In this document: one piece after another, positions 9,330 to 18,466 of the stretch
Numbering within the stretch: the first letter of the stretch is position 1
Layout: the number at the start of each line of letters is the position of its first letter
Origin: Acinetobacter lactucae
Lineage (GTDB): Bacteria; Pseudomonadota; Gammaproteobacteria; Pseudomonadales; Moraxellaceae
Reading direction: 5' to 3'
Assembly (NCBI RefSeq): GCF_001605885.1
Contig: NZ_LRPE01000023.1
Coordinates: forward strand, 223,770-287,769
DNA: 64,000 nucleotides
Notes under the pieces: model-generated
What the model was told of the DNA's origin: nothing
The model's input: the letters and a program-made list of their open reading frames with translations, nothing else
The model's database searches: none
Made by a program: the position numbers and the translations under genes

Positions 9330-10124
9330 TTATTTACTTTGTGCAAAGGCTTGTACAATTTGATAAAAAGATACTGCACTTAATGAAGCACCACCTACCA
9401 ACGCACCATTAATATCTGGACATGCTGCCAATTCGACTGCATTTTCAGCTTTTACACTACCGCCATATAAAATCGCAATGCTTGAACCCGCTGAGGTAAT
9501 CTGACTTAAACCTTCACGAATCTTAGCATGCATTGCCTGTGCATCTTGTGGAGAGGCTGTTTTACCTGTCCCAATTGCCCAGATTGGTTCATAGGCAACT
9601 ACAATTTGCTTTTGCCACTGCTCAGCAGTCACTACAGGAGCAATATCACAAATTTGTTGCAATACAACTTGTTCTGCCAAACCTTGTTCACGTTGTTCGA
9701 GGCTTTCACCAACACAATAAATGACAGTCAAACCCGCATTTAATGCATTTTGGAGTTTAGCTTTCAAAATTTCAACGTTGTCGCCAAAAATATCACGGCG
9801 CTCAGAATGCCCAACTAGTACAAAATTAATTTGGCTATCTTTTAATAGTTCTGCGCTGACTTCGCCAGTATACGCACCAGTACCCGCTACACGTGATACG
9901 TCTTGTGCAACTGTATATACTGTTCTTGCAGCATCTTGCAATTGTGTTTGTACCATTGCAAGTGCAATAGAAACTGGAGCAACCCCTACATGACAGCTTT
10001 CATCTGCAATTTGGTCTTGTTGCAATAGTTGTTTAAATTCTTCTATAAGTTGTTTGGCATTGGCACGCATTGGGTTCATTTTCCAGTTGCCAACTACCCA
10101 AGGCGTAATCGTCGAACCCGACAT
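9330..10124 (-). CDS. tpiA: Triosephosphate isomerase
   Basis: A 264-residue TIM barrel that interconverts dihydroxyacetone phosphate and glyceraldehyde 3-phosphate. The active-site Asn/Lys are in GNWKMNPM, the catalytic His is in [11 protein letters not shown] and the catalytic Glu is in [18 protein letters not shown]; the phosphate loop GGSVKAENA and the GALVGGASL segment are present. The ATG at 10124 is chosen because AAAGGTG lies six bases upstream; an in-frame GTG at 10133 lies on that ribosome site. Probably co-transcribed with secG. Confidence 0.97.
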   Translation of the reverse strand: MSGSTITPWVVGNWKMNPMRANAKQLIEEFKQLLQQDQIADESCHVGVAPVSIALAMVQTQLQDAARTVYTVAQDVSRVAGTGAYTGEVSAELLKDSQINFVLVGHSERRDIFGDNVEILKAKLQNALNAGLTVIYCVGESLEQREQGLAEQVVLQQICDIAPVVTAEQWQKQIVVAYEPIWAIGTGKTASPQDAQAMHAKIREGLSQITSAGSSIAILYGGSVKAENAVELAACPDINGALVGGASLSAVSFYQIVQAFAQSK

Positions 10125-10415
10125 ACGGCTCACCTTTCATCAAAAATGCAGCACATTCTACACGCATTTATACAAATTTCAGATACTTTTCTTTAACGGC
10201 TTTGCCGCTATCTTTTCTAGTTATTGAAAACAGTTATAAAACTTTATTGATTCTAAAGAATCGTCTTTTAAAAATTAATGAATAAAAACTTCGACTAGTT
10301 CAAGCTTTGGTGAGTGGATCAAGACCAGAGCATCATTTTCTAAGGTAGTAATTTTAGATAACAAAAGTATAATTTTTTATATACCAATTATAAACATATG
10401 AGCACAGGTAGGCAG
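10125..10415. other. Divergent intergenic region tpiA / pilB
   Basis: 291 AT-rich bases with no gene. A perfect TATAAT at 10368-10373 lies 42 bases before the pilB start, with only a weak -35 (GTAGTA, 17 bases upstream), so the pilB promoter may need an activator. The pilB ribosome site is AGGTAGG at 10407-10413. No obvious dyad operator was found. Confidence 0.5.
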
Positions 10416-12128
10416 ATGTCAGTCATACATACATCTCCAAAATTTTCGGGGTTTTTTCGACGGTTAGTCGAAGAAAAACATGTGTCGGCAGCGACCATGC
10501 AAACAGCATTAGATGCAGCAAAAAGAGCTAAACGGGATACGGTTGCGTACCTGATTGAAGAGGTTCATCTCTCCCCTTCTTTATTAGCTGAAACTATTTC
10601 TATTGAATTTGCTGAACCATATTTTGATCTGGACGTTTACGATACCAGCCAAATTCCTAAAGATTTGGTTGACCAAAAACTGATTTTAAAACATCGGATC
10701 TTACCTCTTATACAAAGAGGACAGATTTTATATGTCGCGACCAGCAATCCAAGTAATATTGAAGCGATTGATGCCATTCGCTTCAATAGTAAACTTATGG
10801 TTGAACCAGTTATTGTCGAGCACCATAAGCTTGAGAAAATTCTGACGCAACAATTTACCGAAGAAAGCAGTTTCGAGTTTAGTGATGAAGAGTTTGATCT
10901 TGATGTAGACCTTGAAGCACCACCATCACAAGAGGATGAGGAAGAAACACCCCAAGGCGATGAAGCACCTATTGTTAAATATATTAATAAATTACTCATA
11001 GATGCGATTCGTATGGGGGCTTCAGACTTACATTTTGAACCCTATGAAAAATCATATCGGGTCCGTTACCGAGTCGACGGCGTGTTGCGTCAGATTGCAA
11101 ATCCGCCTTTGCAATTGGCTAACCGTTTGGCTTCACGTTTAAAAGTCATGTCTCAAATGGATATTTCCGAAAAACGGGTGCCTCAAGATGGTCGTATCAA
11201 ACTTAAGCTCTCAAAAACTAAAGCAATCGATTTTCGTGTGAACTCACTTCCAACCTTGTTTGGTGAAAAACTAGTTCTGCGTATTCTCGATCCCTCTAGC
11301 GCGATGCTCGGAATTGATGCTTTAGGATATGAAGAAGATCAGAAAGCTCTTTTTTTAGAAGCACTGGATAAGCCCCAAGGCATGCTTTTAATTACAGGGC
11401 CTACTGGCTCTGGTAAAACGGTATCTTTATATACAGGCTTAAATATTTTAAATACTGAAAGCTCTAATATTTCCACTGCCGAAGATCCAGTCGAAATCAA
11501 CCTTGAAGGTATTAATCAGGTTAATGTCAACCCGAAAGTAGGTCTGACTTTTTCGGCCGCACTTAAATCATTTTTACGTCAGGACCCTGACATTATTATG
11601 GTTGGTGAGATTCGTGACTTAGAAACGGCTGAAATTGCGATTAAAGCTGCGCAAACCGGTCACATGGTAATGTCCACACTGCATACCAATAGTGCTCCAG
11701 AAACACTTACTCGCCTACGTAATATGGGTGTTCCATCCTTTAATATCGCAACTTCTGTCAATCTAGTGATTGCTCAACGTTTAGCACGTCGGCTATGCAC
11801 TCAGTGTAAAATACCTGCCGACATTCCTAAACAGAGCCTATTAGAAATGGGCTTTACCGAACAAGATCTGACTCATCCCGATTTTCAAGTTTTTCAACCT
11901 GTCGGTTGTACTGAGTGTCGGGAAGGCTATAAAGGTCGAGTAGGTATTTACGAGGTAATGAAAGTTACAGCTGAAATTTCCAAGATTATTATGGAAGATG
12001 GCAATGCTTTAGAAATCGCTGCTGCTTCTGAAAAACTGGGGTTTAATAATCTGCGTCGTTCAGGATTAAAGAAAGTCATGCAAGGTGTTACTTCTTTACA
12101 GGAAGTCAACCGCGTGACCAGTGAATAA
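10416..12128 (+). CDS. pilB: Type IV pilus assembly ATPase PilB
   Basis: A 570-residue hexameric cytoplasmic ATPase that powers pilus extension. An N-terminal MshEN-like domain (1-150) is followed by an acidic linker, then the GspE/PilB core with Walker A GPTGSGKT (328-335), Walker B DPDIIMVGEIRD, the His box GHMVMSTLHTNSA, and two CxxC pairs (CTQC, CTEC) that bind zinc. The ATG at 10416 is chosen over one at 10398 because AGGTAGG sits just upstream. pilC and pilD follow, 27 bases apart and overlapping respectively. Needed for twitching and natural transformation in Acinetobacter. Confidence 0.97.
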   Translation: MSVIHTSPKFSGFFRRLVEEKHVSAATMQTALDAAKRAKRDTVAYLIEEVHLSPSLLAETISIEFAEPYFDLDVYDTSQIPKDLVDQKLILKHRILPLIQRGQILYVATSNPSNIEAIDAIRFNSKLMVEPVIVEHHKLEKILTQQFTEESSFEFSDEEFDLDVDLEAPPSQEDEEETPQGDEAPIVKYINKLLIDAIRMGASDLHFEPYEKSYRVRYRVDGVLRQIANPPLQLANRLASRLKVMSQMDISEKRVPQDGRIKLKLSKTKAIDFRVNSLPTLFGEKLVLRILDPSSAMLGIDALGYEEDQKALFLEALDKPQGMLLITGPTGSGKTVSLYTGLNILNTESSNISTAEDPVEINLEGINQVNVNPKVGLTFSAALKSFLRQDPDIIMVGEIRDLETAEIAIKAAQTGHMVMSTLHTNSAPETLTRLRNMGVPSFNIATSVNLVIAQRLARRLCTQCKIPADIPKQSLLEMGFTEQDLTHPDFQVFQPVGCTECREGYKGRVGIYEVMKVTAEISKIIMEDGNALEIAAASEKLGFNNLRRSGLKKVMQGVTSLQEVNRVTSE

Positions 12129-12155
12129 AAGACAATTTAAAAATAAGGATAATTC

Positions 12156-13382
12156 ATGACTGTCAAAAAGGCACAAATGATGCCGACTTTTGCTTATGAA
12201 GGGGTTGACCGTAAGGGCGTAAAAATTAAGGGAGAACTTCCGGCTAAGAATATGGCCTTAGCCAAAGTCACCCTACGCAAACAAGGGGTAACTGTCCGTA
12301 ATATTCGAGAAAAGCGTAAAAATATTCTTGAAGGTTTATTCAAGAAGAAAGTATCGACACTCGATATCACGATTTTCACCCGTCAACTTGCAACGATGAT
12401 GAAAGCAGGGGTTCCACTGGTACAAGGCTTTGAAATTGTAGCGGAAGGTCTAGAAAACCCAGCTATGCGCGAAGTAGTACTCGGTATTAAAGGCGAAGTT
12501 GAAGGTGGTAGTACCTTTGCTTCGGCTTTAAGAAAGTATCCTCAACACTTCGATAACTTGTTTTGTTCTCTTGTAGAGTCTGGCGAACAATCTGGCGCAC
12601 TTGAAACCATGTTGGATCGCGTGGCAATTTACAAAGAAAAAAGTGAATTGCTTAAACAGAAAATTAAGAAGGCTATGAAATATCCAGCAACGGTTATCGT
12701 GGTTGCCGTGGTTGTTACCATTATTTTGATGGTTAAAGTCGTTCCCGTTTTCCAAGACCTGTTTTCATCTTTTGGTGCAGATTTACCTGCATTCACCCAA
12801 ATGGTCGTAAATATGTCGAAATGGATGCAGGAATACTGGTTCATTATGATCATTGTAATTGGAGCAATTATTGCTGCATTTTTGGAAGCCAAAAAGCGTA
12901 GTAAAAAATTCCGTGATGGTTTAGATAAACTCACCCTGAAACTACCTATCTTTGGTGATCTGGTTTACAAAGCGATTATTGCCCGTTATAGCCGTACTTT
13001 AGCCACCACGTTTGCCGCAGGTGTTCCGCTTATTGATGCGCTTGAGTCAACGGCTGGTGCAACCAACAATGTTATTTATGAACAAGCCGTCATGAAAATT
13101 CGTGAAGATGTGGCTACAGGCCAACAACTCCAATTTGCGATGCGCGTTTCAAATCGTTTTCCATCTATGGCTATACAAATGGTCGCAATTGGTGAAGAAT
13201 CTGGTGCACTAGACAGCATGCTCGATAAAGTTGCCACTTATTATGAAAATGAAGTTGATAATGCCGTTGATGGTTTAACTTCAATGATGGAACCTTTAAT
13301 CATGGCAATTTTAGGGGTGCTTGTAGGTGGGCTAGTGATTGCTATGTATCTTCCAATTTTCCAAATGGGCTCAGTCATATAA
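12156..13382 (+). CDS. pilC: Type IV pilus inner-membrane platform protein PilC
   Basis: A 408-residue GspF/PilC-family protein. Two homologous cytoplasmic four-helix domains (about 65-190 and 270-390; note FTRQLATMMKAGVPLVQG and YSRTLATTFAAGVPLIDA as the paired repeats) are separated by membrane helices near 175-200 and 225-250, with a third at the C-terminus. It transmits PilB motion to pilin assembly. Its stop overlaps the pilD start by one base (TAATG). Confidence 0.97.
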   Translation: MTVKKAQMMPTFAYEGVDRKGVKIKGELPAKNMALAKVTLRKQGVTVRNIREKRKNILEGLFKKKVSTLDITIFTRQLATMMKAGVPLVQGFEIVAEGLENPAMREVVLGIKGEVEGGSTFASALRKYPQHFDNLFCSLVESGEQSGALETMLDRVAIYKEKSELLKQKIKKAMKYPATVIVVAVVVTIILMVKVVPVFQDLFSSFGADLPAFTQMVVNMSKWMQEYWFIMIIVIGAIIAAFLEAKKRSKKFRDGLDKLTLKLPIFGDLVYKAIIARYSRTLATTFAAGVPLIDALESTAGATNNVIYEQAVMKIREDVATGQQLQFAMRVSNRFPSMAIQMVAIGEESGALDSMLDKVATYYENEVDNAVDGLTSMMEPLIMAILGVLVGGLVIAMYLPIFQMGSVI

Positions 13383-14242
13383 TGCAAGAAATTATTGCTT
13401 ATTTCATTCAAAACTTAACTGCACTTTATATTGCTGTTGCACTATTGAGCCTATGTATTGGTAGTTTTTTGAATGTAGTAATTTATCGCACCCCAAGAAT
13501 GATGGAGCAAGATTGGCAGCAGGAATGTCAAATGTTGCTTAATCCTGAGCAACCCATCATTGAGCATGAAAAACTAACATTAAGTAAACCTGCTTCATCA
13601 TGTCCAGAGTGCCATCAACCTATCCGTTGGTATCAAAATATTCCTGTCATAAGCTGGTTGATGTTAAGAGGGAAATGCAGTCATTGCCAGCATCCTATTA
13701 GCATTCGTTATCCAGCGGTTGAACTACTCACCATGCTATGTTCATTAGTAGTCGTCATGGTTTTTGGCCCAACCCTACAAATGCTTTGGGGGCTAGTCCT
13801 GACTTGGGTTTTGATTGCTTTAACATTTATAGACTTTGATACTCAGCTGCTCCCCGACCGTTTTACCTTGCCTTTGGCTGCTCTCGGCTTAGGTATTAAT
13901 ACATTTAATATTTACACCTCGCCTAACTCAGCCATTTGGGGATATTTAATCGGCTTTTTATGCCTTTGGATTGTGTATTACTTATTTAAAGTGATTACAG
14001 GCAAAGAAGGTATGGGCTACGGCGACTTTAAATTGCTTGCCGCATTGGGCGCGTGGATGGGGCCATTGATGCTGCCATTAATTGTGCTATTGTCATCTTT
14101 ACTAGGTGCAATTATTGGCATCATTTTACTAAAATTACGTAATGATAATCAGCCCTTTGCTTTTGGGCCCTATATTGCCATTGCGGGTTGGGTTGCCTTT
14201 TTATGGGGTGATCAGATTATGAAAATTTATTTGGGAGGTTAA
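13382..14242 (+). CDS. pilD: Prepilin peptidase / N-methyltransferase PilD
   Basis: A 286-residue inner-membrane aspartic protease that cleaves type III signal peptides of pilins and type II secretion pseudopilins and N-methylates the new N-terminal residue. The N-terminal cytoplasmic domain has two CxxC pairs (CPEC and CSHC, residues about 73-100). The catalytic Asp residues are in LTFIDFDTQLLPD and in the GMGYGDFKLLAALG motif. About eight helices. Overlaps pilC and is followed by coaE after one base, an arrangement also known in Pseudomonas. Confidence 0.97.
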   Translation: MQEIIAYFIQNLTALYIAVALLSLCIGSFLNVVIYRTPRMMEQDWQQECQMLLNPEQPIIEHEKLTLSKPASSCPECHQPIRWYQNIPVISWLMLRGKCSHCQHPISIRYPAVELLTMLCSLVVVMVFGPTLQMLWGLVLTWVLIALTFIDFDTQLLPDRFTLPLAALGLGINTFNIYTSPNSAIWGYLIGFLCLWIVYYLFKVITGKEGMGYGDFKLLAALGAWMGPLMLPLIVLLSSLLGAIIGIILLKLRNDNQPFAFGPYIAIAGWVAFLWGDQIMKIYLGG

Positions 14243-14243
14243 G

Positions 14244-14840
14244 ATGGCTTTTATTCTGGGAATCACAGGTGGAATTGGCAGTGGAAAATCTGCAGCAACA
14301 CAATGGTTTGAGTCCCAAGGAATCCAAGTCGTCGATGCCGACATCGTTGCTCGCGAAGTGGTTGAAAAAGGCCAACCTGCCCTTCAAAAAATTCAACAAA
14401 CTTTTGGAGATTGGGTGCTTCAATCCGACGGCAATCTAGACCGCCGAGCCCTACGTGAATATATTTTTCAAAACCCTGAAGCGAGACAAACCCTTGAGAA
14501 AATCACACATCCAGCCATTCGCCAATCTATTATTCAACAGCTACAAAATCCTAAAAGTCCGTATGTGATTTTAGTTTCACCACTACTTTTTGAAACCAAC
14601 CAGCATGAGCTGGTTAACCACACCTTATTAGTTGATGCGAGTGAACAAACTCAAATTCAGCGTGCAAGCCAGCGCGATGGGCAAAACCAAGAACAAATTC
14701 AGAAAATTATTGCCGCACAAATGCCACGCGAGCGCAAACGTGAACTTGCCAATGACATTGTGTTTAATGACGGACTACTCGAACATTTATATCAGCAATT
14801 AGAGCCTTTACATCAAAGCTATTTGAAACGTACAAACTAA
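14244..14840 (+). CDS. coaE: Dephospho-CoA kinase
   Basis: A 198-residue P-loop kinase for the last step of coenzyme A synthesis (phosphorylation of the 3' hydroxyl of dephospho-CoA). Walker A GGIGSGKS lies at residues 9-16; QVVDADIVAREVVEKGQPAL is the CoaE acceptor-site signature; the lid region is RASQRDGQNQEQIQKIIAAQ. GGGAGG at 14233 provides the ribosome site inside the end of pilD. It converges with the next gene, overlapping by 4 bases at the stops. Confidence 0.97.
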   Translation: MAFILGITGGIGSGKSAATQWFESQGIQVVDADIVAREVVEKGQPALQKIQQTFGDWVLQSDGNLDRRALREYIFQNPEARQTLEKITHPAIRQSIIQQLQNPKSPYVILVSPLLFETNQHELVNHTLLVDASEQTQIQRASQRDGQNQEQIQKIIAAQMPRERKRELANDIVFNDGLLEHLYQQLEPLHQSYLKRTN

Positions 14841-15751
14841 TCTTGCTTATTTTGCAGTTGAATCTTTTGCGCCAAGCTATCTTGTCGAAACCAGCGCCAA
14901 GGTTGTAAGGCACCGATTCCCATTCCGACCAAGCCCACTACAATCGATGGGCTTAATGACTCGCCAAGTAAAGGTACAGCTAAAATGGCAGCAATAAACG
15001 GCGCTAAAGTAACAATACTTCCCGTTTTAAAAGCACCAAGTCGCTGAATCGCTGCTACATAAGTCAAAGTTGCAATAATAACGACAAACACACCGTGGAA
15101 AATGCCCTGTATCGCTAAATGAATAGGACTCACTTCCATAAAATGTTTAGGCAAAAATAAAGCATAGATGGGTAAATAGATCATTGCAGACCAAATCGCA
15201 ACACTTGCCATAGAGTGCCATGCGGAAAGTTTCCACTGTTTAAGTAATACAGTGAAAATGCCCCACCAAATCGCACTAATAAATAGAAGTAAATCCCCCA
15301 CGCCAAAAGCAGAAGCATTACCTTGCAACATCAACACACTCATGAGAGCCAAGGCAGTGATCATAATTGCCAAACTCACCCATGTATGCTTATCAAATGG
15401 TTGCCTAAATAAAATGTATGCTGCAATTGCAGTACAAATTGGAATACAACCATTTAAAAAAATAGCAGCATGTGCAGCGGGAGCATAGAGAAACGCGGTA
15501 TAGACGGTAAGACAATAAATGACCCCGCCAATCAGAGCCAAAATAACAGCGTGCTTACTCCATAAAAAAGCGAGATCTTTTTTATAGATTAGAATCGGCA
15601 TCAAAATCAGGAAGGCTATAGCAAAACGCAGGGCAGCAATGTCCCAAGCACTGATATGCCACTGTGCATTTAAACGGGCAAAAAGCGTAAACCCGCCCCA
15701 AATGCACATGGTCACCAATACAAAGAAATAACCTTGCTTACGGGGAGACAT
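14837..15751 (-). CDS. EamA-family (DMT superfamily) transporter
   Basis: A 304-residue membrane protein with ten hydrophobic helices in two repeats of five, each an EamA domain (about 8-140 and 152-290). GGFTLFARLNAQWHISAWDI near the N-terminus and FIAAILAVPLLGESLSPSI in the second half are typical of metabolite exporters of this family (RhaT/YdcZ/PecM-like). Substrate cannot be read from sequence; amino-acid or small-metabolite export is usual. It is a single-gene unit, convergent with coaE. Confidence 0.85.
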   Translation of the reverse strand: MSPRKQGYFFVLVTMCIWGGFTLFARLNAQWHISAWDIAALRFAIAFLILMPILIYKKDLAFLWSKHAVILALIGGVIYCLTVYTAFLYAPAAHAAIFLNGCIPICTAIAAYILFRQPFDKHTWVSLAIMITALALMSVLMLQGNASAFGVGDLLLFISAIWWGIFTVLLKQWKLSAWHSMASVAIWSAMIYLPIYALFLPKHFMEVSPIHLAIQGIFHGVFVVIIATLTYVAAIQRLGAFKTGSIVTLAPFIAAILAVPLLGESLSPSIVVGLVGMGIGALQPWRWFRQDSLAQKIQLQNKQD

Positions 15752-15786
15752 ATCAAGACTGCTTAAAAACTAGAAAGGCAGCTAGA

Positions 15787-16536
15787 TTATATCTCAGAAC
15801 GCTGACGGCAAGCCTCATAAAGTGCCATACCTGTTGCCACACTTACGTTTAGGCTCTGTAAATTTCCAGACATCGGAATATACACTTTATGATCACATTG
15901 TGCCTGTGTAATTGGGCGTAAACCTGTATCTTCGGCTCCCATCACAATCACGACTGGACCGGAGAAATCACATTTTTGAATTGGCATTGCACTTTCATCA
16001 AGCATAGTGCCAATCACACGTGTATGAGTCGTTTCTTTGAGATGGGCTAATGTACGAGCCAAGTTTGTGACTTGAATGAATTTAACTTTTTCAGCTCCAC
16101 CCGCGGCAACTTTACGAGCTGTGGGGGTTAAACTTGCCGAACGATCACGAGGTACAATCACTGCTTGCACGCCCATTGCAGCAGCGGTACGGATGCAAGC
16201 CCCTAAGTTATGCGGGTCTGTCACCTGATCTAATGCCAACAATAAAGCATCTGGCGTTTCAGCCAAGATCTGATCTAGATCTTTTTCATTTAAAGTCGGA
16301 TGCGGACGTACTGCTGCAACCACGCCTTGATGAAACGGTAGACCAGCAAGCTTTTCGAGACTATCACGGCTTGCTTTTTGTACACTAATTCCAAAAGGCT
16401 CTGCTAATTGCAAAATCTTTTGCAAACGCTGGTCATCCCGTCCTTTTAAAGTAAACAGGGTTAGCACACGTTCCGGCTCAAGTTCTAACAATGACTCCAC
16501 TGAATGAACGCCATAATAATATTCCGGTTTTGCCAT
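15787..16536 (-). CDS. rlmB: 23S rRNA (guanosine-2'-O)-methyltransferase RlmB
   Basis: A 249-residue SpoU-family methyltransferase that modifies G2251 in the 23S P-loop. An L30e-like N-terminal domain (1-80) starts with YYYGVHSVESLLELEPERVL. The SPOUT catalytic domain carries motif 1 DPHNLGACIRTAAAMGV, motif 2 VIVMGAEDTGLRP and motif 3 IPMSGNLQSLNVSVATGMAL, forming the trefoil-knot SAM site. Single gene; a terminator for the upstream ppnP lies just before it. Confidence 0.95.
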   Translation of the reverse strand: MAKPEYYYGVHSVESLLELEPERVLTLFTLKGRDDQRLQKILQLAEPFGISVQKASRDSLEKLAGLPFHQGVVAAVRPHPTLNEKDLDQILAETPDALLLALDQVTDPHNLGACIRTAAAMGVQAVIVPRDRSASLTPTARKVAAGGAEKVKFIQVTNLARTLAHLKETTHTRVIGTMLDESAMPIQKCDFSGPVVIVMGAEDTGLRPITQAQCDHKVYIPMSGNLQSLNVSVATGMALYEACRQRSEI

Positions 16537-16562
16537 GCATGACCTCTAACAACGTTTGAGCA

Positions 16563-16602
16563 AAAAAATAAAAATCCTGCAAAGCCAACTTCACAGGATT
16601 TC
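16563..16602 (-). terminator. Intrinsic terminator after ppnP
   Basis: On the minus strand AAATCCTG, a 14-base loop, CAGGATTT, then a T-rich run (TTTATTTTTTT). It lies 37 bases after the ppnP stop and upstream of rlmB. Confidence 0.8.
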
Positions 16603-16638
16603 TTTGGGCATAGTGTACCCGATTTGAATAGGAATTTC

Positions 16639-16965
16639 TTAGCCTTCTAAATGGCACACATAATCGAGGACTTCATCAGTTTCGATTTTAAAGAGGCTGT
16701 TGCCAGGCACATAAAATGATTGTCCTGCACGGAACAATTCACTTTCATTGCTGTCCGCAATTGTTACGCGGCATTCACCTGAAATAATTTCCATACGCTC
16801 AGGAACATGCGTTTCAAAAGTTAAAGCTTGCTCAGTCGGCAAAATAACACCTAGTGTTTTTTTTGTTCCATCTTCAAATTGCACGGTATGGCTGATACAT
16901 GCTCCACCAAAATAAACGTTTGATTTTTTGATGACCGTTACATGATCAAATTGGGTTGAACTCAT
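16639..16965 (-). CDS. ppnP: Pyrimidine/purine nucleoside phosphorylase (PpnP, former DUF1255)
   Basis: A 108-residue single-domain cupin of the YaiE/PpnP family, which splits nucleosides with phosphate to base and ribose 1-phosphate. Visible cupin features: [39 protein letters not shown], and [10 protein letters not shown] followed by [14 protein letters not shown]. The ATG at 16965 lies seven bases after GGAG; a GTG two codons earlier is too close to that site. Followed by its own terminator. Confidence 0.9.
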   Translation of the reverse strand: MSSTQFDHVTVIKKSNVYFGGACISHTVQFEDGTKKTLGVILPTEQALTFETHVPERMEIISGECRVTIADSNESELFRAGQSFYVPGNSLFKIETDEVLDYVCHLEG

Positions 16966-17041
16966 GCACACTCTCCAGATAATGCCGTATTTATATAAAT
17001 TATGTTGAATGTAGTTTAATTGTGCCTAAATAACTAATCAA

Positions 17042-18352
17042 TCAGTTTTCATACGGATAGACTTGTAATTTCCACTGCTGTGCCTGAATTTTTTTGGCAA
17101 AAGCATAAGGTAAGTTAATCTCAATATTTCGACTATTCGACACAATTGCATCGTATCTGCAAACTTCGACCTGATTTTCATCTAAGAGCACCCAACAAAC
17201 TCTCTGTGCAGTTGGATGGGCAACTGCTGTAGCAATTATTGGTGAACCGTCATTCATTCCTACATGAAAATTTTCACTGTCATTTTGCATTAACGCCAGA
17301 TCATAAACTGGAAAATCGATAGCCTCTGAGTCAAATTGCTGACTATCGTGTATCAGCACACTTTGTTTTAAAGTCGGCCAAATACAGTAGCGCAAATAAT
17401 GTTGATCCATCACCCGATTATCCAGATAACGTCCGGTGGCAACATAATCCCTGATATGTGCTTCAATATTATGAAAAATCCCCGTACATCCGCCCCACAT
17501 TCCCGCTAAAATTAATTCGGTATGAGAATAATTATCTCGCATTAAGTGAAACCATTTATCACTCCTGAGCCAAGCATCTACAGCTGCTTTTTCTCGGTTC
17601 GAGACAATGGAGTCAGCATCACGTATCAGAAAACGTTTAATTGTCGGATCATCCATCACCAAAAAGCGCCAAAACAGACCAGATAGCTGTTTTTGAGAAT
17701 CTGTAACCTGAATAACTTGCGCGCCCTTCTCTTTTAAGCGCTGTTGTACCAGTACTGGCACACTTTCATCGACATAAAAGCGACACGTCCATTCTGGATA
17801 AATCTGTTTGGCAAGCTGAGTATTTAAAATAGAGGTTTCACAATAACGGGGGTTTGCCCCAAACAATGAAAAAGCAATAATATTTTCTTCAGGGTTTGCA
17901 CTAAATGCTGGTGGTGCTTGATCTGGAATCACCAAAACAGGTTCACTCTTAGCTAATTCTTTTTTGGTTGAAATTGCCAAGCGTCCAAATTTGATTGTTT
18001 CTTCTTTTTTCTTTAAATGATGACAAACTTCTGTGAGTCCATCATATAAGTTGGTATTTACATTCGTCACACTCGCCTGAATCGCTTGTAAATAATGCTG
18101 ATAGGCTTCGTTATAACGACCTAAACGTAATTCGGTATAAGCCAAGTCAGATAAAGCTCCCGGATGTTTAGGAACTAAGCTAACAGCTTGTTTAACATGT
18201 TGATAAGCTTTGGCATAATCGCCTTGTGCTGCTGCTTGTTTAAATGCATTAAAATGTTGATTTAAAATTTTATTCATTTCCACAGGATTGTTTTTTTTAT
18301 GGCGGTTCATCATCCCTATTGGTGGTTTCGGTAAGCTTAATGTTTTTTTCAT
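17042..18352 (-). CDS. TPR-repeat protein with glycosyltransferase-like C-terminal half
   Basis: A 436-residue protein that I cannot name. Residues about 30-140 form three tetratricopeptide-like repeats (HFNAFKQAAAQGDYAKAYQH, ALSDLAYTELRLGRYNEAYQ). The second half begins IIAFSLFGANPRYCETSILN and contains WTCRFYVDESVP and FLIRDADSIVSNREKAAVD, where the D-A-D triplet resembles the metal-binding DxD of GT-A glycosyltransferases. No signal peptide or membrane helix, so probably cytoplasmic. It is a lone gene between ppnP and the divergent recN, not in a polysaccharide cluster. A sugar-transfer role is inference only; it could also be a non-catalytic relative. Confidence 0.55.
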   Translation of the reverse strand: MKKTLSLPKPPIGMMNRHKKNNPVEMNKILNQHFNAFKQAAAQGDYAKAYQHVKQAVSLVPKHPGALSDLAYTELRLGRYNEAYQHYLQAIQASVTNVNTNLYDGLTEVCHHLKKKEETIKFGRLAISTKKELAKSEPVLVIPDQAPPAFSANPEENIIAFSLFGANPRYCETSILNTQLAKQIYPEWTCRFYVDESVPVLVQQRLKEKGAQVIQVTDSQKQLSGLFWRFLVMDDPTIKRFLIRDADSIVSNREKAAVDAWLRSDKWFHLMRDNYSHTELILAGMWGGCTGIFHNIEAHIRDYVATGRYLDNRVMDQHYLRYCIWPTLKQSVLIHDSQQFDSEAIDFPVYDLALMQNDSENFHVGMNDGSPIIATAVAHPTAQRVCWVLLDENQVEVCRYDAIVSNSRNIEINLPYAFAKKIQAQQWKLQVYPYEN

Positions 18353-18466
18353 TGTAAATATCCGTAATCTTGCTGTTCTATAATTTCAGTTAGAATAATA
18401 GATCACTTGTAGCAAATTCAAAACTTCTCTATCTTTAACCCATAATTTGGCGCGTTGGATGCGTTT

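Noticed and set aside
18353..18466. SOS operator for recN
   Set aside because: No LexA-type dyad seen; Acinetobacter also lacks a classical LexA as far as I know.
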